Shown here one piece after another: positions 39,600 to 47,038 of a stretch of 64,000 nt of DNA (the stretch's first letter is position 1; each line of letters starts with the position of its first letter). Below the pieces are notes generated by a model, which saw only the letters and a program-made list of their open reading frames with translations, had not been told where the DNA came from and did no database searches. Origin of the DNA: Chrysophaeum taylorii (Eukaryota > Sar > Pelagophyceae > Pelagomonadales > Pelagomonadaceae); NCBI GenBank assembly GCA_029834535.1, contig JAQMWT010000427.1:62001-126000 (forward strand), read 5' to 3'. The position numbers and the translations under genes are program-made.

Positions 39600-40554
39600 C
39601 TAAAGGAGCATGCCAAAGAGCTCGGAAAAGGGGGGGTAGCCATCGACGGCCATGTTGAGCGCGAAGCCAGGGAGGTCCTTGAGAAACTGGGCCGCGAGTT
39701 CGTGGGCCCTTTCGGGTCCAAGGATCGAGGCGCCAGTCGCGGCCTCGACGACACGAATGTCGTTGAGGTTCCGCGCGAGACCCCTAAAAAAGAGCTGGAC
39801 GTCGGAGGTGGTGATTTTGTCGATGCCCTGAATAACGTCGGCAGACATGTCGTCGATACCGACGTGCGTGACGTTGTGGGTTTCGTGCCTGATGGTCAAC
39901 GTGCCCTTGTCGCAATCCGGCGGAAGAACTCGTTTGAAGTTGTAGGTCAACACGCAGACGGATTCGGCCATCAATTCCATCACGGCAACGAAATCGTGCT
40001 CGGCGAGCTGGTCGAGTGCGGCGTTGAGTTGGTCCTCGCCTGTAGGATAACGCTCGCACGTCAAGAAGTTCGACATCATATTTAGCGGGCAATAGCATCC
40101 GTAAAACTCGTCGAAATGGAGGTCCCCGCACTTGGACCAGTCGTGACTGAGCCAGTCGAGGAGCGGCAGATCCTTTGGGAAAGCCCGAAACTTGTCGTGG
40201 CACATCATAAACTGCGAGAGCACGTGAGTCCGCGGGGTCCGAAGAAGCGTAACGAGAAACGACTTTGTATAATTCGTGTCGTAGCAGTCCGTCAAAGGCG
40301 TGCACGCGGAATCGAGGCAGACTTCCTTGCTTGCCGCCAATTCCAGTTGGCCGATAGATTTCATGATTCCGCCGCGAATTTCGTGCGAGAAGGACACGCC
40401 GCCTGCAAGGTTTCATTCATTCTTCATTCGGTGGGAAAGAAGACTCCGCACCAGTTTTTGGAATGTGGGCAACGTACACGGGCTCGAGATCCTGTCTCAA
40501 ACGCATCACTGTCCGTCCCTCGGCGGCGGCCACCAAGATCAATGCGACCAGCAT
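39600..40554 (-). CDS. Golgi carbohydrate sulfotransferase, two exons
   Basis: Exons 40554-40452 and 40402-39600 give 301 residues; the junction completes the PAPS loop. The N-terminus MLVALILVAAAEGRT is a short signal peptide or anchor. Residues 27-38 read VYVAHIPKTGGVS, the classic 5'-phosphosulfate loop, and 86-99 read TLLRTPRTHVLSQF, the 3'-phosphate motif with Arg89 and Ser97. Cys-containing segments (ACTPLTDCYD, FYGCYCPLN) fit a lumenal, disulfide-bonded enzyme. The pattern resembles the heparan-sulfate 2-O/galactose sulfotransferase group. It transfers sulfate from PAPS to a polysaccharide, and is the third sulfotransferase of the window. Without splicing, the second exon has no ATG start and the first ends in a stop. 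Confidence 0.88.
40403..40451 (-). other. intron of the third sulfotransferase (49 nt)
   Basis: Donor GTGCGG, acceptor ACCTTGCAG, phase 1, splitting the PAPS loop between Lys-Thr-Gly and Gly. The spliced motif HIPKTGG is the exact family consensus, which proves the junction. Confidence 0.92.
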
Positions 40555-40796
40555 GTCCCTCGTCTTGAGCCCTTTCGGCCGTGCTCGTGACACTATCGAC
40601 TCGGCTGCTGTGTTTGATGATGTGTACCTAACATTCCTAACGGGATTCCTAACACTACCGTGATATTAAAAGGGCGATATGAATGAAACAAGTTGAATAC
40701 ATACTGTTAAGGTCAATGATGATTTGAGATGATATAAGTTGCGAGAATGTTTTTTTTTTCTTCTAGCCTATAGATACTCAAGTAGTAGTACTAACT

Positions 40797-40832
40797 ATCC
40801 TGTTGTTGATGGAATCAACAGCTACAAATCTC
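40797..40832 (-). repeat. dispersed repeat R5, copy A
   Basis: The reverse complement reads GATTTGTAGCTGTTGATTCCATCAACAaCAGG, matching the two TTGATTCCA(A)TCAACAGGAT units at 45868-45932. Each unit is itself a near-palindrome. Confidence 0.7.
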
Positions 40833-40955
40833 GAATAATCCGAGCGGCAACGTCTATGACGCTAGCCGTTGAAAATAGCAAAATAGTACAAAAAACACAA
40901 ACGATCGGTTTGCATAGATATATATCTAAACGTTAATTGCACGTTTGAGCAAGGT
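40831..40955 (+). repeat. low-GC dispersed repeat R4, copy B
   Basis: A diverged copy of 21482-21592 in the same orientation, sharing CGAATAATCCG, CCGTTGA-AATAGCAAAA-AGTA and GTTTGAGCAAG. Confidence 0.7.
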
Positions 40956-41178
40956 TCCCACTTCGTTGAAGATTTTACCCTTCAACGAAGGCTCAAACCC
41001 TTGAACGGTCCAAAAATTAACAACCGTACGCTCATGTTTGAGCAAAAGGTTGAAAAAGGCTTGAAGAATTTAATTGTGAACTTTGAATATTCGTAGCAAA
41101 GCTTCAAACCTCTTCGCTCCGTCCGTCCGTCCGTCCGTCTACTACTTGTAAAAAAAAACTCAATTCACGGAGCGAGAA

Positions 41179-41210
41179 ATTAGCCCCCCCATCAACAAAC
41201 AGCCCCAGCG
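41179..41210 (-). repeat. dispersed repeat R3 at the 3' end of the fusion gene
   Basis: On the minus strand it reads GCTGGGGCTGTTTGTTGATG followed by a G run and GCTAAT, almost identical to plus-strand 44360-44392. It supplies the last codons (AGAVC) and the stop of the oxidoreductase/oxidase gene. Confidence 0.85.
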
Positions 41211-43258
41211 TCCCCTTTTGGCGGAAAGAGGCCGCCCTTGCCATAGTGCGGGTGGGCGCCGCGGGCCTGGAGAAAACGTTCGAAAAAAGTGACCCAAGGG
41301 GGCGGGGGCGCGGGGACGTAGACGTTGAAGCAGGCGACGCGGTCCCCGGGGGCTCGCGCGGCGGCGTTGGGGGCACAAGGCGCCGCGCCCACGGGTTCTT
41401 CCGGAGCTCTGAGGAACTTGATCTCAATGACGGCGTCGTCGTCGTCGCGGAGGTGGGGCCGGATGGCATCCGCGAGGTCGCGCGCCGCGGCCGAGAGGTC
41501 GTCGAGGGGCACGGAATACTGGGCAGAGTAAAAAGAAGAAACGTCGCGAGGCAGCGCGTTCGCGAGGTCCTTTGGGTAAGGAAACCAGTTGCGGCCGTCG
41601 TAGAGGTCACCGCCGGCGCTGTCAACATCGAGAAAAAGGGCGACGTGTTTGTTCGAAGAAGGGAACCAGTGGACCCAAGCGTGGTCGGCGTCGAGGGCCT
41701 TCTTTTCGAGAGTCTCGTCGATAGGACCGCGCGCCGTTTCGTGGCGACGCTTGACGCGATACGCGGGGACGACGGCGAGGGCGAGCTTCAAAATAAAGCC
41801 CATCCGGCCGACGGAGGCGCGCGCGGCGTCGAAGAGCGAAGCATCGACGCGCCGGGCAGGCCCGTCGTCCGAGGAGTCGTACGCCGCGAGAATATCAAAC
41901 CCCGCCGCGTCGCGCGCGAGCCAGAAACGATGGCCATCTCGCACGATGTCTATCGCGAGGACGTCGTCGGAGAGGGTGCCGCGGTGCGCGCTCGATCCGT
42001 GGGAACCCGTAGCTATAGCGCCGCCTATCGTCGCGTTTTGAAACACCGGAAGCGACGGAAGACACAGGCTTCTCGCCGCGAGCGCTCGCACGAGGCGTCG
42101 GAGGGTGACGCCAGCTTCGACCACGCAGGCGCCGTCGCAAACGCCGAGGACGCGATCGAGGAGAGAGGCGCGGACGGCGAGCTCTGCCGGCTTTGAAGGA
42201 CGACCCCAGGACGAGGCTCCGACGATCGTCGTCGGACCCGAGACGATCGTCGTCGGACCCGAGACGTCCGTCGCGTCCCTCGCCGAGCGCGGGCGCGCGA
42301 CCCACGTGTGCTGGGGTGTCGCGGCGGGCGCGACAAAGCGGCGAAGCCGCCGAAACGGCGCGCCCGCGACAGCTTGGGCAACAGCAAGATCGCGGAGAGC
42401 TTCCTCGGCGCTCGTCTCCGGGGCCTCGTCGCCGTTCCGCGAAATCTCGCCCAGGGCCGCCGCGAGGGCCTCCTTGGCCCCCCCCTCGATCCACGGGTCC
42501 CCCGCGACTATCTCCTTTTGACCGTCGACGAGCACTATGACGCGCCTCGCGACGTCGTAGGTAACCTTTCTCTCGCCGCCGCCGCCGCACCATACGTCGC
42601 AAGAACAGCGGTCCTCGTCGGACCATTCGAAGTCTATCCTTCCGACAGCCCCCGTCTCGTGCCTTCCCAAAACCTCCACCTCGCCGAACCACGCGCGCAC
42701 GGCGCGCGCGACGTGCACGCAGACATCAATGACGCGTTCCATTTCGGAACATTCGTCGAGCCGCCAGCCGCTCGGCGGCCTCTGCCGCACGACGAACTCG
42801 TACCGCCGCGGCCCGTCGAGGGTGTCGAGGATCTCGGCCACGCGACGCACCCCGGGCTTGAACGCCCAGTTCTCCAGCACGCGCCAGGTCACCCCTCGCC
42901 GGAGCGCCGACCAGCACCTCTCGCCCTCCTCGCGGGACCACGCGCCGGGCTTCTCCGAAATTACGTGCTTTCCGGCCAAAAGGCACGCGACGACCGCATC
43001 GCACGCCGCGCTCCGCGGCAGTGCCACGACGCACACCTCCACCCGCGGGTCGCGCAGCGCGGCCCCGAGGCTCGCGTACTCGGTGATCTCCTTAATCAGC
43101 CCCAGCTTCCGGACCGCGCGCCGACGGTTCTCCGCGCGCCGACTGCACACCGCGACCACGCGCACACCCTTCTTTCGGAGCTTGCGCAGCGACGCGCAGT
43201 GCACGCGACACATGTACCACCCGCACCCGACGAGACACACGCCCACGACACCATCCAT
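41192..43258 (-). CDS. fusion of Gfo/Idh/MocA oxidoreductase and aldonolactone oxidase
   Basis: 688 residues, single exon. Residues 1-330 are a Gfo/Idh/MocA dehydrogenase: VCLVGCGWYMCRVHCASL (Rossmann start), VVAVCSRRAENRR, VEVCVVALPRSAACDAV, GKHVISEKPGAWS (the conserved EKP) and WAFKPGVRRV. Residues about 355-688 are a vanillyl-alcohol/aldonolactone oxidase. FAD-binding is shown by CVVEAGVTLRRLVRALA, FQNATIGGAIATGSHGSSAHRG and GRMGFILKLALAV, followed by ALO-type SVPLDDLSAAARDLAD, EIKFLRA and ARGAHPHYGKGGLF. Family members catalyse the last steps of ascorbate-type synthesis; two oxidative steps on one sugar substrate are plausible. The protein ends soon after HPHYGK, about 35-40 residues short of the family end. 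The stop codon lies inside a dispersed repeat, so the 3' end looks truncated. Confidence 0.85.
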   Translation of the reverse strand: MDGVVGVCLVGCGWYMCRVHCASLRKLRKKGVRVVAVCSRRAENRRRAVRKLGLIKEITEYASLGAALRDPRVEVCVVALPRSAACDAVVACLLAGKHVISEKPGAWSREEGERCWSALRRGVTWRVLENWAFKPGVRRVAEILDTLDGPRRYEFVVRQRPPSGWRLDECSEMERVIDVCVHVARAVRAWFGEVEVLGRHETGAVGRIDFEWSDEDRCSCDVWCGGGGERKVTYDVARRVIVLVDGQKEIVAGDPWIEGGAKEALAAALGEISRNGDEAPETSAEEALRDLAVAQAVAGAPFRRLRRFVAPAATPQHTWVARPRSARDATDVSGPTTIVSGPTTIVGASSWGRPSKPAELAVRASLLDRVLGVCDGACVVEAGVTLRRLVRALAARSLCLPSLPVFQNATIGGAIATGSHGSSAHRGTLSDDVLAIDIVRDGHRFWLARDAAGFDILAAYDSSDDGPARRVDASLFDAARASVGRMGFILKLALAVVPAYRVKRRHETARGPIDETLEKKALDADHAWVHWFPSSNKHVALFLDVDSAGGDLYDGRNWFPYPKDLANALPRDVSSFYSAQYSVPLDDLSAAARDLADAIRPHLRDDDDAVIEIKFLRAPEEPVGAAPCAPNAAARAPGDRVACFNVYVPAPPPPWVTFFERFLQARGAHPHYGKGGLFPPKGDAGAVC

Positions 43259-43305
43259 GCGCTAGCATTTATTAGGAAGGAGGGTTTTTACCACCAACTC
43301 TCTTT

Positions 43306-44172
43306 TCAGAGGAGCGTCGTGAGGGTAGAGATGAGGTCGAAGTCGGTGGAAGCTTGGTTAATCGAGGAGATCTGGGCGTCGGCGAGGTCCGTGGTGACGA
43401 GCTTGAGCTTGACCTTATCGGCGTCGGGGAAATCGGCCTTGTGACGGCGGAGGCAGCGGAGGGCCTTGGCGTAGGCTGCGCGGCGGCCACGCGGATTAAT
43501 ATTACTATTATCATTATTATTATTATTGAGGCGCATGGCCTCCTTCTCGCGGCTCGCGCGCTCGCGCTCCAGTTCGTGCTGCTGCTCGGCGCGTCGCCAC
43601 TTGTCGTCCTCCTCGCGCTGACGTCTCGCCTCAGCGACAACATTCTGGCGCTCGCGCGCCTCTTCGAGCACGAGCTTTTCGCGCGCCGCCTCCAAAGCCT
43701 CCTGCCGCTCTTTCAGGGCCGAGAGCTCGTCGACGCGGGCCTGAAGGGTCTCGACGGGCCGCTCCTCGTCGTCCTCGAAGTCGTCCTCGTAGTCCTCCTC
43801 GATTGGGACCTTTCCGAGCGACGCGTCCACCGACGCCGACAGCGGCACGTCCTCCTGGCGGTCCACGTAGAGCGCGTCCACGTGCTCCCGCATCGCGTCC
43901 ACCCGCGCGTGCAGGGCCTTGCGGTAAAACTTGGCCGACTGCCGCCCCGAGTGCAGGTCCGTCGTCACGATGGCGTCGATCTCGCCGAACTGGAGCTTGT
44001 CAAGATGGCCCACCAGCTGCCGCAGCGCCGCCTTGGCCTCGACGCCCTGCATCCCCTCGATCTCCGTCAGGCTGTCCTCGAGGTTCCGCACGCGCCCCTC
44101 CAGTTCCGCCAGCGTCTTCAGCCGCGCGCTCGACAGGCTGCTCAGACGACGCTCCAGCGCACCGCCTTCCAT
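43306..44172 (-). CDS. coiled-coil protein, possibly BAG-like
   Basis: 288 residues from the ATG at 44172; the preceding GTG is not used. The N-terminal half is helical: RLKTLAELEGRVRNLEDSL, then an ordered segment LVGHLDKLQFGEIDAIVTTDL and SGRQSAKFYRKALHARV, which reminds me of BAG-type bundles but is not conclusive. An acidic linker (EEDYEDDFEDDEE) and a long charged coiled coil (residues 145-215) follow, then an Asn run from an (ATT)n repeat, and a basic end with KALRCLRRHKADF. No catalytic motifs. If BAG-like it would regulate HSP70; treat as hypothetical. It lies 47 bp upstream of the fusion gene's start, in the same direction. Confidence 0.6.
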   Translation of the reverse strand: MEGGALERRLSSLSSARLKTLAELEGRVRNLEDSLTEIEGMQGVEAKAALRQLVGHLDKLQFGEIDAIVTTDLHSGRQSAKFYRKALHARVDAMREHVDALYVDRQEDVPLSASVDASLGKVPIEEDYEDDFEDDEERPVETLQARVDELSALKERQEALEAAREKLVLEEARERQNVVAEARRQREEDDKWRRAEQQHELERERASREKEAMRLNNNNNDNSNINPRGRRAAYAKALRCLRRHKADFPDADKVKLKLVTTDLADAQISSINQASTDFDLISTLTTLL

Positions 44173-44339
44173 CACTGCTGCTTCAACCGGAGATCAACAC
44201 CTTATGAATCTTATAATAACCCTCGTGCGAAACGGACTGGTACCAATACATACTAAGGTATATGTCGTTACAAGAGGACTTGAGGGTAAGGGTATGGCTG
44301 GTATATCCAGAGATATGGCCGTTTGCATACGTGGTTCGA

Positions 44340-44402
44340 ATTAAAAGAAGGGCTAATAACGCTTGGGCTGTTTGTTGATGGGGGCTAATTAAGAAGGGCT
44401 AA
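44340..44402 (+). repeat. dispersed repeat R3, main copy
   Basis: It contains AAGAAGGGCTAA twice, flanking GGGCTGTTTGTTGATGGGGG. It is shared with minus-strand 41179-41210 and, in part, with 45815-45840. Confidence 0.8.
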
Positions 44403-44403
44403 G

Positions 44404-44470
44404 CACAGGGGTATATATAGCCCCGGGCACTCGCACACACCAGGACCGGCATACCTACCCTCACCTTTTG
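44404..44470 (+). repeat. dispersed repeat R2 with TATATATA, copy A
   Basis: A 67-bp segment almost identical (one mismatch seen) to minus-strand 63280-63214. It reads CACAGGGGTATATATAGCCC, then GGGCACTCGCACACACCAGG, then a CCTACCCTCACCTTTTG end. The TATA-like element with a fixed downstream sequence suggests a core promoter carried by a mobile element. Confidence 0.9.
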
Positions 44471-44649
44471 GTTATGAGCCCGTAAAGCGCTCGAGGTGGT
44501 TCGCGCGTTCGAATCCGCCCCACCGCTGCGCCGCAAGGGGTGTGTGAATGTCTGCGCGAAGTAGTTGCCGTCGCCAACTGCTGGAGCGCCCCATCGTCCA
44601 GCACACGCACTAGACCCCCCTCATCTGGGCGCTCTCACTTACCAGGAGG

Positions 44650-44686
44650 CACACACCAGGACCGGCATTCCTACCCTCACCTTTTG
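44650..44686 (+). repeat. dispersed repeat R2, partial copy
   Basis: It contains only the downstream half of R2 (CACACACCAGGACCGGCATT, then CCTACCCTCACCTTTTG) about 200 bp after copy A; the TATA part is missing. Confidence 0.85.
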
Positions 44687-45099
44687 CTAAGACCCTTTGG
44701 TTGAAAAACAAGCCCTCAGAAAAAGGATGTAAAGCTCTTGGGATGATTGTAATACGTTCGCGAAACCGCCGTCGCCAGCTCAGTATATCAGTATATTGCG
44801 CACCAAACGGATCGCAAGGAACGGGAAGTTCAATGTGCGTCTGTCTGTCCGACTGCGAAGGCGATGGCATCGCGTGGTCGCTGGGAGCACCGAGGACGAT
44901 GTCACCACTTGACACGCACGCTCCTCGTGCTCTTCGCCGGGTCGGGAATGGCTTTCGTTCTCCCACGTGCCGGTGTGGCGGTTCGTGCGAGCGACGCTCT
45001 CCCTCGCCCGGGCAGCGAGCGCCGCGTTCCGGCCCTCCGATCGCTTCCGGGCGATGAGCCCGCACTCGGGGGGCGTGAGCCGGTCCTCCTGATCCACCG

Positions 45100-45620
45100 C
45101 CGCAGCGGCCCGTTGGCGAAGGCTTTCTGGTACTGGCCGCATTCTTATTCGGCATGGCCGTACTCTTACTCTTCGTGGTTGGCACTTACAAGATCGGTGT
45201 CTTAACCGATAAGTTGGCGGACATGAATTCGAATTTGTCGATGGAGATCTCGTCTCTCGGGACGAGAATCGACACTCTTGCGACAAGGATCGAAAAGATA
45301 TCGACCGGGACATCGAGCGATTTGTCGTCTCTCTCAAGTCGAAGGTCGACGTCGTCGCGACCAAGGTCAACTTTATGGACAAGCTCGCCGGATACGCGCT
45401 TGCGGCTGTGGTTGGAGGTCTCGCGAGCGTGTTCTTTAACCAAGCCTTCTCCCAGGCGGGCCAGACCAAATCCACCCCCCCCCCCCAGGCGCGTCCGAGT
45501 CACCCGCGGGCGCTGACTCATCCTCGCGCTGATGCAGGCAGGCAAGGGCTCGTCCACCCAGAATCGCCTTCAGCCTTGCGCCCCCGACCTCCCTCGCGCG
45601 AACTAGGCAAAGTACGATAG
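45100..45620 (+). pseudogene. frameshifted two-TM, coiled-coil small protein (remnant)
   Basis: The first frame (to about 45285) reads GFLVLAAFLFGMAVLLLFVV, a clear membrane segment, then a heptad-like helix (LADMNSNLSMEISSLGTRI, TLATRI). The second frame continues from about 45275 with DIDRDIERFVVSLKSKVDVV and then a second hydrophobic segment, YALAAVVGGLASVFFNQAF. Together they make a hairpin-like protein with a TM at each end of a coiled coil. The join needs a frame change in a place too short for an intron. The upstream boundary has a CGCAG acceptor-like sequence. It could be a decayed gene or a sequencing indel. The family is not recognised. Confidence 0.35.
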
Positions 45621-45814
45621 ATTAATAACTACCCAAGCGCGCTGAAATTCAGAGGACGGGGTGTGTGGGCGCCAGGTGGTTTTTATATGCGCAAACGACG
45701 CCCCTTCCGCCGCTCTACGCGTAGGTAAATCACGAAGATCCAACTCGACGGTGTGTAGAAAATTTCTAGTTTACGACTAAAATCGCCCCGTCCGTCGTGT
45801 AATTAATTAATTGC

Positions 45815-45840
45815 TTAATTAAGAAGGGCTAACGCTGGGG
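45815..45840 (+). repeat. dispersed repeat R3, partial copy
   Basis: TTAATTAAGAAGGGCTAACG followed by CTGGGG, sharing the AATTAAGAAGGGCTAA core with 44386-44402. Confidence 0.8.
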
Positions 45841-45867
45841 ACGGCCGCTCGGATTATTATTCGATTT

Positions 45868-45932
45868 GCTTTTGTTGATTCCATCAACAGGATTTGGAGC
45901 TGTTGATTCCAATCAACAGGATATTATGGCAT
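45868..45932 (+). repeat. dispersed repeat R5, copy B (two units)
   Basis: Two copies of TGTTGATTCCA(A)TCAACAGGAT separated by about 18 bp; each is a near-perfect inverted repeat around TTCCA. It is related to the reverse complement of 40797-40832. Confidence 0.8.
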
Positions 45933-46585
45933 GAAATCAAAGCGATGACAGCCCCGACGATCTTGACTTGTAATATGTGTTACATAACCTAAAAAAATAT
46001 TCCAAAACTCTCGAGAACGTATATGCATCACTCCTAGTGATTCATTCAAACTACGTTGAGGGGGTCCTGGGATTTACAATATACCCATATCTTGCATTTT
46101 CTCGATGTACCTCATCAACGCGTCGCGCCTCTTGTGGGTATGGCCACTCCTCCTTTCTCACGAATTCCTTTATTAGGGTTTTTTCTTCGTTCCATACGGC
46201 TTTCCCTCACCCCTTACCCCTTCTTTTCTCCTTTAATACATTTCACAAGGCCATTGAGATCCCAGTCTTGGTTCGTTTCGCACGGTCAATTCATCCTCCT
46301 ACGTGCCTTAAAAATTTAATGTCCTACTAGTACTGTGGAAAGAGGAGTCGTCTGTATTTCTCTGCCAATGTGCATGCTAAAGATGGTGCTTGAGAACATA
46401 TTGGCTAGTAGCATGTGGCGAGGCGGAATGGTTTACTTTGATCTTAAACCGCCTCGCGGTCTCTCCCAGCTCTCTGAAACTACTTTACAATACTACCTTT
46501 CGATAGAAATTATCCTCAAAATGATATGAAGAACGTTCCTTAGTCCAATAAATATCGTTCTCGTGGGCCGCGATCGACTTCCGCT

Positions 46586-47002
46586 TCACCGTTGTCCTTC
46601 AAGTTCCGGTGTTTTTTTGTGTCTGAGGAAGAAGGATACGGCGGAGGAGCGAGCGAGGAGGTCGCCGAAGGTTTGGGCATCGCGGGCCTCGACGAGGGGG
46701 GCCCAGGTCGTCGTGGGTTGCTTGGTGTACAGAAGGAGGTTCCTGTGGTCGAGGTTGATCGACTCGCCGATTTCACACTTGAGGCCCAAGACGGTGTCCG
46801 AGGGCAGTAAGTCGAAGACTAGGTCGGGCAGATTGCCGATAGCCTGGAGCCTGATGCGTGTCCCCCTCGGGGCAGCAAATGCGTCGGCAAACAACGCTCG
46901 GCGACCCCCGAAGGTGCGCGTCGGGATCGCCCGATGATCGACGGAAATCGACTCGTGCTCTTTGGGTACATGGCGGAGCTCCGCTTGCCATTGCGCCATC
47001 AT
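46586..47002 (-). CDS. small ubiquitin-like-fold protein (tentative)
   Basis: 138 residues from the ATG at 47002. Codon bias in the 3' two thirds is typical of real genes here. The C-terminal 75 residues have a ubiquitin-like strand-helix pattern: TRIRLQAIGNLPDLVFDLLP, DTVLGLKCEIGESINLD, NLLLYTKQPTT, then TFGDLLARSSAVSFFLRHK. There is no Gly-Gly end, so it would be a Ubl domain rather than a conjugated modifier. The N-terminal 50 residues are unremarkable. An (AAATC)n pentanucleotide repeat abuts the start codon and would form the 5' UTR. Function unknown. Confidence 0.5.
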   Translation of the reverse strand: MMAQWQAELRHVPKEHESISVDHRAIPTRTFGGRRALFADAFAAPRGTRIRLQAIGNLPDLVFDLLPSDTVLGLKCEIGESINLDHRNLLLYTKQPTTTWAPLVEARDAQTFGDLLARSSAVSFFLRHKKTPELEGQR

Positions 47003-47038
47003 CAAATCAAATCAAATCAAATCAAATCAAATCAAATC
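47000..47038. repeat. (AAATC)n pentanucleotide tract
   Basis: About seven tandem copies of a 5-bp unit directly upstream of the minus-strand Ubl-like gene; on the transcript strand it reads GATTT repeats in the presumed 5' UTR. Confidence 0.9.

Larger units (their letters stand above)
40555..41191. other. low-GC intergenic interval with dispersed repeats
   Basis: A visibly AT-rich 0.6-kb gap. It includes repeat R5 (40797-40832), repeat R4 copy B (40831-40955), a short inverted pair around CTTCGTTGAAGATTTTACCCTTCAACGAAG (40973-40992 region) and a (CCGT)n run at 41117-41138. No gene was found. Confidence 0.7.
44173..46585. other. repeat-rich low-GC interval
   Basis: 2.4 kb dominated by dispersed repeats: R3 (44340-44402, 45815-45840), R2 (44404-44470, 44650-44686) and R5 (45868-45932). 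One block has coding texture (45100-45620, listed separately). 45,960-46,560 is AT-rich with no gene. A tRNA-like TTCGAATCC near 44,508 does not fold into a tRNA. Confidence 0.7.

Noticed and set aside
44474-44545. Possible tRNA gene, from a TTCGAATCC B-box-like sequence.
   Set aside because: The flanking bases do not form the T-arm stem, no anticodon arm or acceptor stem could be built, and there is no A box at the right spacing.
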